The notes: generated by a model not told the origin, from the letters alone. A stretch of DNA of 43,731 nucleotides from Bacteroidales bacterium (GCA_017561765.1 JAFZBM010000048.1:1-43731), one strand, 5' to 3'; counted from the stretch's first letter, positions 1 to 7,772 are shown. Made by a program: numbers and translations.

Positions 1-1429
1 GGACCAAATACAATACGGGGAATATTTCCAGACGGCCTATAAGCATCTCGGCCATTCCTGTACATTTGAGTATAGCGGGGAAATCAGCGTAGTTGGACAT
101 GGATCCTACATCTCCGAAGCCCGGGCCGACATTACCGATGCTGGCGATCGAGGCTGTTACGCCCGTTATGAAGTCAAGTCCGAAGGCGATGTTGACAGCG
201 GCGAACAATACCATGATAAACAAGTAGCAGAATATGTAGCGGAAGGCGTCGTTGACCTGTTCCTCGGAACGGATATGGCCATCTACCCGGACATACTGAA
301 TACTGTGGGGGCTTGTTGTTTGCGCGACTTTCCTGTGTACGCCTTTTGCCGCCAGGATTGCCCTGTCTATCTTGATTCCTCCCGAAGTGGAGCCGGAACA
401 GCCGCAGATGAATGAACAGAAGATAAGGGTTGCCATACTGAGGGGAGGCCAGAGTGTTGTGTCCTGCGTGGCGAATCCTGTTGTCGTGGATATGGAGGCA
501 ACCTGGAAGGATGCATCCCTGAGCGCAGTCCAGATAGAGGAATAACCTCCGTTGATAATTAGATCTCCTGTAACGATGACGATGGCAAGGCCGACAAGGG
601 AAAGGAAAACTTTGACCGTCTCAGACTTCCAAATATAATCGGGCTTTCCTTTTAGAAATGCCAGGAAGAGTATGCCGAAGTGCACTCCAGCTGCGAGCAT
701 TGTAAATGTAAGAACGATTTCTGCAGCCGGATTCGAATAAAAGGCTATGCTTGTATTACGTGTGCAAAAACCGCAGGTACTGCAGGCGGACATGGCGTCG
801 GTTGCGGCATCAAACCATCCCAATCCCGTCAACTTCAGAGCAAGAAATGATATCAAGGTCAGCACAACATAGGTAATGAGCATTTTGTTGGCGAATTTCT
901 CACTCTTCTCCCCTTCAAATGATTCCCGCGCGACTGTTGATATTTCCGCCCCGGACAGCATTGACTTGTCAGCGCGTACCGTAAGCATTGAAAAAAGGGT
1001 TACTATACCTACTCCGCCAACCCACGCCGTTGAAATCCGCCAGAACTGAATCCCGCGAGGCAGCGCTTCTATGTCGTTCAAGATGGAAGCTCCGGTTGTT
1101 GTAAATCCGGAAACACTCTCGAAGACAGCATTGACAAGCGTAAATTCGCCGCCATAGAACAAGTATGGCAGCATTCCAAAAATGCAGGCAAGAATCCAGG
1201 CCCCCACAACTATGCAATTCCCTTCGCGGAAATTCAGCTTATGCGGTCCCTTTCTTACAAATATCAAAGGATAAAAGCCCACGATACCGGTAAGGAGGGC
1301 AGACAATAGGAGAGAGAAACGACTTTCATCACCCGGCGTACAGAACGCGATGATGCAGGATATGGTCATAAGCGCAGCGACAAGCAGCAGCGAAACGCTG
1401 ATATACCATATGATAACCTTCCAGTTCAT
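1..1429 (-). CDS. trkH: TrkH-family potassium uptake channel subunit (3' end cut by window)
   Basis: Membrane subunit of a Trk/Ktr potassium uptake system in the inner membrane; it normally works with a cytoplasmic TrkA/KtrA gating protein, which is not in this window. Translating the minus strand from the ATG at 1429 gives 476 residues open to the window edge, close to the usual length of about 480, so only a few C-terminal residues are missing. Four selectivity-filter segments are recognisable: SGFTTTGAS, STCGFCT, STTTGFAT and IGNVGPGFG. The GGVGIVTLF motif and the family-typical C-terminal IGRLEIF are also present. The second filter is unusual because cysteines flank its glycine where family members usually read TGGFST. 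It diverges from an OxyR-like regulator with a shared promoter region. The family is certain; coupling to that regulator is inference. Confidence 0.93.
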   Translation of the reverse strand, partial: MNWKVIIWYISVSLLLVAALMTISCIIAFCTPGDESRFSLLLSALLTGIVGFYPLIFVRKGPHKLNFREGNCIVVGAWILACIFGMLPYLFYGGEFTLVNAVFESVSGFTTTGASILNDIEALPRGIQFWRISTAWVGGVGIVTLFSMLTVRADKSMLSGAEISTVARESFEGEKSEKFANKMLITYVVLTLISFLALKLTGLGWFDAATDAMSACSTCGFCTRNTSIAFYSNPAAEIVLTFTMLAAGVHFGILFLAFLKGKPDYIWKSETVKVFLSLVGLAIVIVTGDLIINGGYSSIWTALRDASFQVASISTTTGFATQDTTLWPPLSMATLIFCSFICGCSGSTSGGIKIDRAILAAKGVHRKVAQTTSPHSIQYVRVDGHIRSEEQVNDAFRYIFCYLFIMVLFAAVNIAFGLDFITGVTASIASIGNVGPGFGDVGSMSNYADFPAILKCTGMAEMLIGRLEIFPVLYLV

Positions 1430-1449
1430 ATCTTTTTGTTTTGACGGGG

Positions 1450-1480
1450 CAAAGATATTTTGTTAAAATCCATTTATCAA
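1450..1480 (-). promoter_or_regulatory. Bacteroidota-type promoter of trkH
   Basis: On the minus strand TTG (1480-1478), 20 nt and TATCTTTG (1457-1450) fit the Bacteroidota -33/-7 consensus and lie 21 nt before the trkH start. The -33 element falls inside the left arm of the inverted repeat at 1474-1509, so a protein bound there would compete with or contact RNA polymerase. Confidence 0.65.
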
Positions 1481-1509
1481 TGCGAAAATTTTTATATTTG
1501 CATTGATAA
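1474..1509. promoter_or_regulatory. Perfect 10-bp inverted repeat, probable regulator binding site between trkH and the LysR gene
   Basis: TTATCAATGC (1474-1483) and GCATTGATAA (1500-1509) are exact reverse complements separated by a 16-bp AT-rich spacer. The left arm covers the -33 element of trkH and the right arm begins at the last base of the LysR gene's -7 box (1493-1500). LysR-type regulators commonly bind dyads in the divergent intergenic region that includes their own promoter. That this one is bound by the adjacent regulator is inference. Confidence 0.6.
1493..1500 (+). promoter_or_regulatory. -7 element of the LysR-type gene
   Basis: TATATTTG matches TAnnTTTG exactly and lies 29 nt before the ATG at 1530. 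No TTG/TTTG lies at the usual 19-21 nt upstream, so the promoter appears to lack a good -33 element. Confidence 0.5.
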
Positions 1510-1529
1510 AATCAATCGTATTTGACTTT

Positions 1530-2452
1530 ATGACACTTCAACAACTTCGTTATATCATTGCAATCGACGACTTTAGGCATTTTGGAAAAGCGGCTGAAGC
1601 TTGCGGCCTCACCCAGTCAACCCTGAGCCTGATGGTCAAAAAAATGGAAGAAGAATTGGATGTGAAGATATTTGACCGCGAAGCTCATCCTGTGGCTACT
1701 ACCGAAATCGGCCGGAAAGTTATCGACAGGGCAAAAGTTGTCCTGTATAACGTGGAGCAAATATCTTTGATGACCCGATCAGAGAAAGAACTTCTTTCAG
1801 GTCCTCTCAAGATTGCCCTTATTTCCACTGTATCACCAGTACTCGTTCCCTCTCTGTTTAAGCATTTCGGCTCGAATTATCCGTCCATTTCCCTGCAGAC
1901 GGAAGAGATGCTGTCCAGTACAATTAAAGATAAACTCAGAAAGCTGAAGTGGACATGGGTATCTTGACAGGTCCCCTCAACGATCCTGACCTTTTGGAAA
2001 TCCCACTATATCACGAGCGTTTCATGGCCTATGTCTCTCCGGACAATCCGGCCTACGCCCTGGACAGCATCACGACAGATAAGCTCTATGAACAGCCGAT
2101 ATGGATTATCGGCGACGGACTTCGTCAAATGGCTCCGGGCGAAATGAAAGAAAGCGGGTTGAACTACGAGCGCTTATTTGAAGGCGGACGAGTAGGAATA
2201 CTGATACAGGTAGTTAACGACAACGGCGGTATTACCATTATTCCTGAAACCCATACCGATTTGATTATGTACAGCCAGCAAAATTGCCTTCGCCCCATTA
2301 TTGATCCGGTGCCCAGCCGTACAATCTCTCTGGCCATCCGCAGCGACTATATACATGAGGCAAAATTGAATGCTGTAGTGGACGCCATCAAACATATCAT
2401 ACCAGGAACATTGCTTGACAGTGTAATCCGAAAAGAACGCCTTGTTCTATGA
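1530..2452 (+). pseudogene. OxyR-like LysR-family regulator interrupted by a 1-nt frameshift
   Basis: LysR-type DNA-binding regulator, OxyR-like subgroup. The first part (ATG at 1530, MTLQQLRYI, winged-helix HTH with AAEACGLTQSTLS) runs in one frame to about 1942. The substrate-binding domain resumes in another frame from about 1943 and ends at 2452. Adding one A to the AAA run at 1940-1942 restores an unbroken product of about 307 residues, the normal OxyR length. The region aligned with the OxyR redox loop reads IGDGLRQMAPGE, lacking the Cys of the usual GHCxRxQ motif and the second Cys, so peroxide sensing of the classical kind is not expected. It could be a genuine pseudogene, a phase-variable homopolymer or a sequencing/assembly error; the intact reading on both sides favours a recent or artefactual event. 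A start at TTG 1503 is possible but less likely. Confidence 0.8.
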
Positions 2453-2513
2453 TCCGCCGATATTCTCCAGTTCAACTTGGGAGTAAAACCGGGAGCTTTG
2501 CCGCTGAAAGTCT

Positions 2514-2936
2514 CTAACGGCTTTTTTTCAATGTATCGTATGTTTCCGAAAGCCACTCGTTATAATAATCATAGGGAGACCGGCTCCACCAGTCCAACAG
2601 TTTGTTCAACGACGCGATGTCCTCTTCGATACTGGTGCACTTGTACTGTTCCGGATCGCGGTTGACCGTCACGACATGATTATTATCTTCTTTAAAATCA
2701 ATCCGGTAAATACAGAATCCCGACCAGCTGCGGTGTGCCCAAAGAGTAGATTCCTCCATATACCAGAACCACTTGTCCCCCATATCCCGTGGAATATTGC
2801 CGCAACGGAGCGCTTCCATTTCCTTATTGCTGAAAGACCGGTTAAGCACGAATGACTCATGCTGTTCCGGCATAGGCTCCGTTTTCCAGTCGTCGCGACG
2901 GGCTATGCTTCTTTTGTTTAAATTATCTCCTGTCAT
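2514..2936 (-). CDS. Conserved hypothetical protein, 140 aa
   Basis: I cannot assign a function. The product is a small soluble protein without signal peptide or membrane segment, rich in aromatic residues (KWFWYME, AHRSWSGFCIYRIDF), which suggests a compact beta-rich domain. The FLNRSFSN...GNIPR...WFxYME...HRSWSG pattern looks like a widespread uncharacterised family found as a stand-alone domain or attached to enzymes, but this is recollection, not a search result. It converges on the LysR gene and diverges from the lipoprotein at 3062. A weak promoter (TAACTTTA on the minus strand at 2972-2965) precedes it. Confidence 0.7.
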   Translation of the reverse strand: MTGDNLNKRSIARRDDWKTEPMPEQHESFVLNRSFSNKEMEALRCGNIPRDMGDKWFWYMEESTLWAHRSWSGFCIYRIDFKEDNNHVVTVNRDPEQYKCTSIEEDIASLNKLLDWWSRSPYDYYNEWLSETYDTLKKSR

Positions 2937-3014
2937 TTATTTCACGGTCAAATGGTAAACGCTATAAAGTTACGCATTTTCTGTGACATCCCCCGACAAT
3001 ACCGGCCACGGCTA

Positions 3015-3045
3015 TTTGATTTTATGGTCAAAAGGCATATATTTG
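3015..3045 (+). promoter_or_regulatory. Canonical Bacteroidota promoter of the small lipoprotein gene
   Basis: TTTG (3015-3018), 19 nt, then TATATTTG (3038-3045): an exact match to the -33/-7 consensus, 16 nt before the ATG at 3062. It is the cleanest promoter in the window. Confidence 0.8.
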
Positions 3046-3061
3046 CAAAAACCAGCACCTT

Positions 3062-3595
3062 ATGAAAAAAGTCCTGATTATCATCGCGGCAGCCCTTCTC
3101 GCTTTCACCGGCTGCAAAAACCATTTCTCCTTTGAAGAACTCGAGTTCGACTACCCTGCCGGATTCACCATCGACCACAACGACACCGACGGCGACACGA
3201 TGGCCATTTCCATATCCAGCCCGGACGGCAACTCATACATTTTCATGGAAGTATTCAAAGAAAAACCGGAAGCCGTTGAAGATCCCGATCCGGAGATTCT
3301 TGCAGCTTACCTGATCGACAACGCCTATCAGATAATGGACATTTTCGTCATCGGTTCCGAGAACGTCCATCTGTCCGCTCCCTTCAGCAAAGACGACATA
3401 CAGGTCGAAGGAGACGACGCGGATCTTGAGGTTTATGCATTCTTTGACGGGACCTATCAGGGAAGCCCTTACAACGGAACTCTCCGCGCCACCATGTTCC
3501 ACAACTACCGTATTACGGCCGTGGCCCAGGGGCTGAACGAGGATGACGTTGACCGGCTCATTGACGATATATACCTGACGGCACATATCAAATAA
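3062..3595 (+). CDS. Small secreted lipoprotein, unknown function
   Basis: The 177-residue product starts MKKVLIIIAAALLAFTGC, a classical lipoprotein signal peptide with Cys18 as the lipidation site, so it is probably anchored in the outer membrane or facing the periplasm. The mature part is acidic (many Asp/Glu, for example DHNDTDGDT and KDDIQVEGDDADLE) and looks like a single alpha/beta domain; the pattern of an N-terminal strand pair, a central strand-rich region and a C-terminal helix (LNEDDVDRLIDDIYL) recalls small lipoproteins related to PsbP-like or DUF1795-like folds, which I cannot confirm. It is monocistronic: its own strong promoter precedes it and a hairpin follows. The gene is certain, the function unknown. 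Confidence 0.85.
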   Translation: MKKVLIIIAAALLAFTGCKNHFSFEELEFDYPAGFTIDHNDTDGDTMAISISSPDGNSYIFMEVFKEKPEAVEDPDPEILAAYLIDNAYQIMDIFVIGSENVHLSAPFSKDDIQVEGDDADLEVYAFFDGTYQGSPYNGTLRATMFHNYRITAVAQGLNEDDVDRLIDDIYLTAHIK

Positions 3596-3615
3596 GTCAT
3601 TGAGAAATAACATAA

Positions 3616-3643
3616 TAAGGCGGCTCCTTCCGGGGCCGCCTTA
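3616..3643. terminator. Bidirectional hairpin between convergent genes
   Basis: TAAGGCGGC (3616-3624) pairs perfectly with GCCGCCTTA (3635-3643), extended by one G-U and two G-C pairs around a TTCC loop. It lies between the lipoprotein stop (3595) and the stop of the purine permease on the other strand (3664). The following T-runs are short, so it may act as a transcript-end stabiliser as much as a terminator. Confidence 0.65.
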
Positions 3644-3663
3644 ATCATGCACTCAGTGCCGCG

Positions 3664-4983
3664 TCAGATGAAAATATACTTCAGGACGAACAGCACCGCC
3701 AATATCCACATCGTTACCGAAATCTTCTTGAACTTGCCGGACAGGGCATTCAGAAGAACATAGGAGATAACGCCGATCAAAATACCGTCGGAGATGGAAT
3801 AGGCGACGGGCATGAGCAGCACGGTAATAAATGCGGGAATGCTCTCGGAGAAGTCATTCCAGTCAATCTTGACCACGGGGGCCATCATCATGACGCCCAC
3901 GATTACCAGGGCGGGAGCGGTGGCTGCAGCCGGAATCGCAAGGAAGAGGGGCGAGAAGAGCAGGGCGAGGGCGAAGCAGACAGCGGTAGTGAGGGCGGTG
4001 AGGCCTGTACGGCCGCCGGCACCTACACCGGATGCACTTTCAACATAGGTGGTGGTAGTGGATGTTCCGAGGCAGGCGCCCGCAACGGTGGCGATGGAGT
4101 CGGCCATGAACATCTTGTCGATTCCGTCCACATTGCCTTTTTCATCAACCATACCGGCCTTCTGGGACACTCCGATTACGGTTCCCATGGTGTCGAACAT
4201 ATCGATGAACAGGAAGGTGAACACCACGGCGAGCATATCCCAGCTGAGTATGCTGCCCCACTCGAACTTGCAGAAGATGGGACCTACGCTGTCGGGAAGC
4301 GACACCACGCCGTTGAAACTTGTGATGGCGGCGCCGGTGGCGGGATCTTTAATCAGGAGGCCTATGATGGTGGTAATGAGTATACCGAGCAATATGCCGC
4401 CCTTGACCTTCAGTATCACCAGCGCGCCGGTAATGATAATGCCTATTACGGCAAGCAGGGCCGTTCCGTGGCAAATGTCACCCAGCGAAACCAAGGTTGC
4501 GTCGTTGTTGGCGATAATGCCGGCATTCTGAAGGCCTATGAACGCGATGAACAGGCCGATACCGGCGCCTATCGCGTGCTTGAGGCTCAGCGGAATGGCA
4601 TTCAGAATCCACGAACGGACCTTGGTCAGAGTAAGGATAATGAAGATGATACCTTCAAGGAATACGGCGGTGAGAGCGAACTGCCAGCTGTGTCCCATCG
4701 TCAGGCACACAGTGAATACGAAGAAGGCGTTCAGGCCCATGCCCGGCGCCAGGGCGAAAGGCTTCCTGGCGTAGAGGGCCATGACCAACGTACCGATGAG
4801 GGAAGCCAGGGCGGTGGCTGTAAAGACCGCCCCTCTGGGCATGTCGAGGGCGCCGAAGATATTAGGGTTGACGGCCAGGATATAGGCCATCGTAAGGAAG
4901 GTGGTGAGACCGGCTATTATCTCGGTACGGAAACTGTTTTCCCCGGCCTTGAATCCCAAGGCCTTAGCCATAAAGTTTGCCAT
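3664..4983 (-). CDS. AzgA/PbuG-type NCS2 purine (adenine/guanine/hypoxanthine) permease
   Basis: Inner-membrane proton-coupled purine importer of the AzgA/PbuG branch of the NCS2 (nucleobase:cation symporter-2) superfamily. The 439-residue length and the alternation of hydrophobic segments fit the usual 12-14 transmembrane helices. Family hallmarks are the N-terminal GENSFRTEIIAGLTTFLTMAYI, the PFALAPGMGLNAFF segment (about 75-88) and LFIDMFDTMGTVIG (about 258-271), which contributes to the substrate site. It is the last gene of the nucleobase operon, 17 nt after the Tsx-like channel. Substrate preference among adenine, guanine and hypoxanthine cannot be told from sequence; the adjacent apt makes adenine likely. 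Confidence 0.93.
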   Translation of the reverse strand: MANFMAKALGFKAGENSFRTEIIAGLTTFLTMAYILAVNPNIFGALDMPRGAVFTATALASLIGTLVMALYARKPFALAPGMGLNAFFVFTVCLTMGHSWQFALTAVFLEGIIFIILTLTKVRSWILNAIPLSLKHAIGAGIGLFIAFIGLQNAGIIANNDATLVSLGDICHGTALLAVIGIIITGALVILKVKGGILLGILITTIIGLLIKDPATGAAITSFNGVVSLPDSVGPIFCKFEWGSILSWDMLAVVFTFLFIDMFDTMGTVIGVSQKAGMVDEKGNVDGIDKMFMADSIATVAGACLGTSTTTTYVESASGVGAGGRTGLTALTTAVCFALALLFSPLFLAIPAAATAPALVIVGVMMMAPVVKIDWNDFSESIPAFITVLLMPVAYSISDGILIGVISYVLLNALSGKFKKISVTMWILAVLFVLKYIFI

Positions 4984-5000
4984 AAATCAGTCCTCCTTCG

Positions 5001-5729
5001 CTAGAAAACCCACTTGGTGCCAAGGCAAGGACGGGCCCAGAAGCCGTGATAGCCGGCGAAATTGCAGGAAAGCTCGACCTCGGTACCGATATGCAGATTG
5101 TCAACCCCGATGTGCTGGCCTATATTGTACCAGAGCTGGGGCTCGGAGATGAATACGAACTTGTCCGCCGTACCTGCTCCCTCCATGAAGTTAACGACAT
5201 TCTCACCCCAGATATCGGCGAAGCCGCTGAAGCGAAGGCCCTTAACGCCGAAAAGATCCTGCATTCCCCAAACGAAGGTGAACTGGGCAGGTATGTCACT
5301 GGTTGCGCCGGCGCTGAAGGTCTTGTAAAGGAGCTTGAAATTGAAGGTGTTACGGAAGTCGCTGCTGTGCAGGAAGTAATCCAGGCCGAAGAGGAAGTTT
5401 TGGTTTACCCCCACGAGGCCGTTGTACTCTACCTGGAGGCTGAGAGGAGCGAGAGCGCTGTTCTGCCAGAAGTTCAAGCAGCGTGCAATCTCCATGTAGC
5501 TTCCGCTAGGAGACTGGTTTACGCCCTTGGCGTCCTTGTGGTTGTAATCATAATCGATGAAGAAGAAGGTGTTGCCCCACTTGTCTCCATAGAAACCCTC
5601 GAGGGTGGTGGTGAAGTGTCCACGATCCTTTCCGAAATCGTAGAAAGTCTGGAGGTTGGTCTGTGCCTTTGCTCCTTGAGCGAAGGCAAACACTGCAATA
5701 GCAGCGGCGAAGAATAGTTTTTTGGACAT
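5001..5729 (-). CDS. Tsx-like outer-membrane nucleoside channel (DUF5020 family)
   Basis: The 242-residue product begins with a cleavable signal peptide (MSKKLFFAAAIAVFAFAQGAKA, cleavage before QTN), is rich in aromatic, alternating beta-strand segments and ends in Phe (KWVF), the usual terminal signature of outer-membrane barrels. Its size and motifs (FYDFGKDRG near the N-terminus, FIDYDYNHKD, then FGLDYFLHSSDF) match what I know of DUF5020/Tsx-like proteins, 12-strand pores selective for nucleosides. Its position between apt and the purine permease supports a role as the outer-membrane entry route for bases or nucleosides. It follows apt by 31 nt. The barrel assignment is strong; the substrate is inferred from family and context. 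Confidence 0.83.
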   Translation of the reverse strand: MSKKLFFAAAIAVFAFAQGAKAQTNLQTFYDFGKDRGHFTTTLEGFYGDKWGNTFFFIDYDYNHKDAKGVNQSPSGSYMEIARCLNFWQNSALAPLSLQVEYNGLVGVNQNFLFGLDYFLHSSDFRNTFNFKLLYKTFSAGATSDIPAQFTFVWGMQDLFGVKGLRFSGFADIWGENVVNFMEGAGTADKFVFISEPQLWYNIGQHIGVDNLHIGTEVELSCNFAGYHGFWARPCLGTKWVF

Positions 5730-5760
5730 AAAATGTAATTTATGAACTTAATATATAGGG

Positions 5761-6294
5761 TTATCTTTCGGACAGGCTGAGTATCGAACTGACAGGCACA
5801 TCTTCCGGCATAGGCGCGCTGCGCGGCACATCGGTGATGTCGATTATGAAATTGGCATAGACGGCCTTCGGGTTGAAACTCTTTACCAGCCTGACGGCCG
5901 CCGACGCAGTGCCGCCGGTGGCCAGAATGTCATCGTGAATAAGCACCACGTCGCCGGGGTCGATGGCATCAGCGTGAATCTCGATAGTATCCGTGCCATA
6001 CTCTTTGGAATAACTCTCCGACACGGTCCGTGCAGGCAGTTTGCCCGGCTTGCGTATGGGAACGAACCCAGCCCCGAGCCTTGCGGCCACGGCGGCGCCC
6101 GCTATGAAGCCCCTCGACTCGATGCCGGCGACCTTGGTTATTCCTTTATCTTTATAGAGTGCACAGATGCGGTCAAGCACTTCTTCGAACGCATCCGGAT
6201 TCTTGAACATAGTGGTGACATCAAAAAACTGTATGCCCTCCACCGGAAAATCCGGGACGATGCGAATGGATTCAATCAGTTTTTCGTCTGTCAT
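5761..6294 (-). CDS. apt: Adenine phosphoribosyltransferase
   Basis: Cytoplasmic enzyme converting adenine and PRPP to AMP and pyrophosphate (purine salvage). The 177-residue length is standard. The PRPP-binding motif is seen as VLIHDDILATGGTA (about 117-130), preceded by the conserved ESRGFI segment (59-64) and the RKPGKLP loop (81-87). The ATG overlaps the stop of the uracil/xanthine permease by 4 nt (ATGA), implying translational coupling. Placed between two nucleobase permeases and an outer-membrane channel, it traps imported adenine as nucleotide. Confidence 0.96.
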   Translation of the reverse strand: MTDEKLIESIRIVPDFPVEGIQFFDVTTMFKNPDAFEEVLDRICALYKDKGITKVAGIESRGFIAGAAVAARLGAGFVPIRKPGKLPARTVSESYSKEYGTDTIEIHADAIDPGDVVLIHDDILATGGTASAAVRLVKSFNPKAVYANFIIDITDVPRSAPMPEDVPVSSILSLSER

Positions 6295-7649
6295 TTCCGG
6301 TCTTCCACTCTGTTAACTTCAAAGTCGACGGACTTGTCGCCCTGTGCATTTTTGCCGAATTCATAATCCTTGCCGGGCAGTACGGCATTGAGGATGATGC
6401 CCACCAGGGCGGCCACAGCCAGACCGGAGAGAGATGTGAATCCGATATTCAATGATCCGGCCTCGCTATAAGAAATACCTATCGCAAGCACCAGGATAAG
6501 TGCCATGACAATAACGTTGCGGGACGCTTTGAAATCCACCTGGTTTTCTACGACATTGCGCACGCCGACAGCAGAAATCATACCGTAGAGCACCAGCGAA
6601 ACGCCTCCTATGGTAGCTGCGGGCATGCAGCTGATGACTGCGGAGAACTTGGGGCAGAACGACAGTACGATGGCGAACAGTGCGGCGATCCGGATCACCC
6701 TCGGATCATAAACCTTGGTGAGGTTGAGCACTCCGGTGTTCTCGCCGTAAGTGGTGTTTGCGGGAGCGCCGAACAGGGAGGCCAGGGCAGTGGCGAGACC
6801 GTCGCCGAGCAGGGTGCGGTGCAGGCCGGGATCCTCAAGATAATTGATGCCCGTAGTGGAAGAAATGGCGCACATATCCCCTATATGCTCCATCATAGTG
6901 GCAAGCGAAATGGGGATGATAGCGATTATTGCGGCTAAGATAAGGCTCCAGTCGGGATTGGAAAAAACCGACATGGCGGTGTTCTCCCACTTGACCGGCA
7001 GGCCGATCCAGGCAGCCTCCTTGACCGGGGTGAAGTCGCACAGGCCGAAACAGGCAGCCACGATGTACGATCCCAGGACGCCGAGCAGGATGGGGATGAT
7101 CTTTATCATTCCCTTGCCCCAGATGTTGCACACCACGATGATCGCGATGGCCAGGAGCGCTATCCACCAGTTCTTGCTGCAGTTGTTGATCGCCGAACCG
7201 GCAAGGATAAGGCCGATGGCGATGATGATGGGACCGGTAACGATGGGCGGGAAAAAGCGCATCACCTTCTTCGGGCCGAACGCCGCGAACAGACCGGCGA
7301 GGATAAAATAGATAAGACCCGCGCAGAACACGCCTATGCAAGCATAGGGCAGCGCCTGGGCCTGCGTGAGCCCGCCGGCCATCCCCATCTGCACCACGGT
7401 GGCATAGCCCCCGAGAAAAGCAAAAGAAGATCCCAGGAATGCCGGAACCTTCAATTTGGTGCAGAGATGGAAAATAAGTGTGCCGAGACCTGCAAACAAC
7501 AGAGTAGCTGACATTGACAGTCCTGTGATGACAGGCACGAGGACTGTAGCTCCGAACATTGCGAACATGTGCTGGAGGCCCAGCGTAAGCATTTTACCGC
7601 CCCCGAGCTTCCGGGCGTCGTAAATGCCTTCCGATTGAGTTTTCGTCAT
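6291..7649 (-). CDS. uraA: Uracil/xanthine:proton symporter (NCS2, UraA-like)
   Basis: Inner-membrane nucleobase importer of the UraA/XanQ branch. The 452-residue product has the family length and about 14 hydrophobic segments. Two substrate-site glutamates known from E. coli UraA appear to be conserved: Glu254 in MMEHIGD and Glu303 in TTYGENTGVLNLT. It is the first gene of the operon and overlaps apt by 4 nt. The ATG at 7649 was chosen because it immediately precedes the family N-terminus; a -7 box lies 41 nt upstream. Uracil and xanthine cannot be distinguished by inspection, although the GENTGV form and the apt linkage leave either open. Confidence 0.92.
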   Translation of the reverse strand: MTKTQSEGIYDARKLGGGKMLTLGLQHMFAMFGATVLVPVITGLSMSATLLFAGLGTLIFHLCTKLKVPAFLGSSFAFLGGYATVVQMGMAGGLTQAQALPYACIGVFCAGLIYFILAGLFAAFGPKKVMRFFPPIVTGPIIIAIGLILAGSAINNCSKNWWIALLAIAIIVVCNIWGKGMIKIIPILLGVLGSYIVAACFGLCDFTPVKEAAWIGLPVKWENTAMSVFSNPDWSLILAAIIAIIPISLATMMEHIGDMCAISSTTGINYLEDPGLHRTLLGDGLATALASLFGAPANTTYGENTGVLNLTKVYDPRVIRIAALFAIVLSFCPKFSAVISCMPAATIGGVSLVLYGMISAVGVRNVVENQVDFKASRNVIVMALILVLAIGISYSEAGSLNIGFTSLSGLAVAALVGIILNAVLPGKDYEFGKNAQGDKSVDFEVNRVEDRK

Positions 7650-7689
7650 ATAATTGGTATTGATGGTGACTCTTCTCTACATCAGCAAA

Positions 7690-7697
7690 CAAAGTTA
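7690..7697 (-). promoter_or_regulatory. Probable -7 element of the nucleobase operon
   Basis: On the minus strand TAACTTTG (7697-7690) matches TAnnTTTG, 41 nt before the uraA ATG. The nearest TTG upstream is 25 nt away, longer than ideal, so the -33 element is weak or absent. Confidence 0.45.
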
Positions 7698-7715
7698 GTC
7701 ATAATTAACGGATCT

Positions 7716-7735
7716 TTTTCCACAAGTTATCAACA
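7716..7735 (+). promoter_or_regulatory. Two DnaA-box-like 9-mers in tandem
   Basis: TTTTCCACA (7716-7724) and TTATCAACA (7727-7735) each differ by one base from the DnaA box TTATCCACA and are in the same orientation, 11 bp apart, in the uraA/mscS divergent intergenic region. There is no AT-rich unwinding region or dnaA/dnaN/rpmH context, so this is not proposed as an origin; a DnaA-responsive promoter or chance are both possible. Confidence 0.3.
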
Positions 7736-7759
7736 TTATGAAGGTTTCAAGTTTTTTAA

Positions 7760-7767
7760 TAAATTTG
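7760..7767 (+). promoter_or_regulatory. -7 element of the mechanosensitive channel gene
   Basis: TAAATTTG matches TAnnTTTG and ends only 5 nt before the ATG at 7773. If used, the transcript would start at or within a few nt of the start codon, giving a leaderless or near-leaderless mRNA. No clear -33 element was found. Confidence 0.4.
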
Positions 7768-7772
7768 CGATT

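Noticed and set aside
969..1217. Separate 82-codon reading frame on the minus strand inside trkH
   Set aside because: It is in a different frame from the continuous TrkH translation, which shows all filter motifs. It is a shadow.
2500..2528. GCCG...CGGC followed by seven T residues as a terminator for the LysR gene
   Set aside because: The stem is only 4 bp with a 14-nt loop, and the T-run is the lysine codons at the end of the opposite gene. Not convincing.
7716..7735. Chromosome replication origin
   Set aside because: Only two imperfect DnaA boxes, no unwinding element and no dnaA, dnaN or rpmH nearby.
7569..7772. N-terminal extension of the MscS gene to 7569
   Set aside because: It overlaps uraA on the other strand and precedes a clear signal peptide at 7773, and it has no resemblance to the family.
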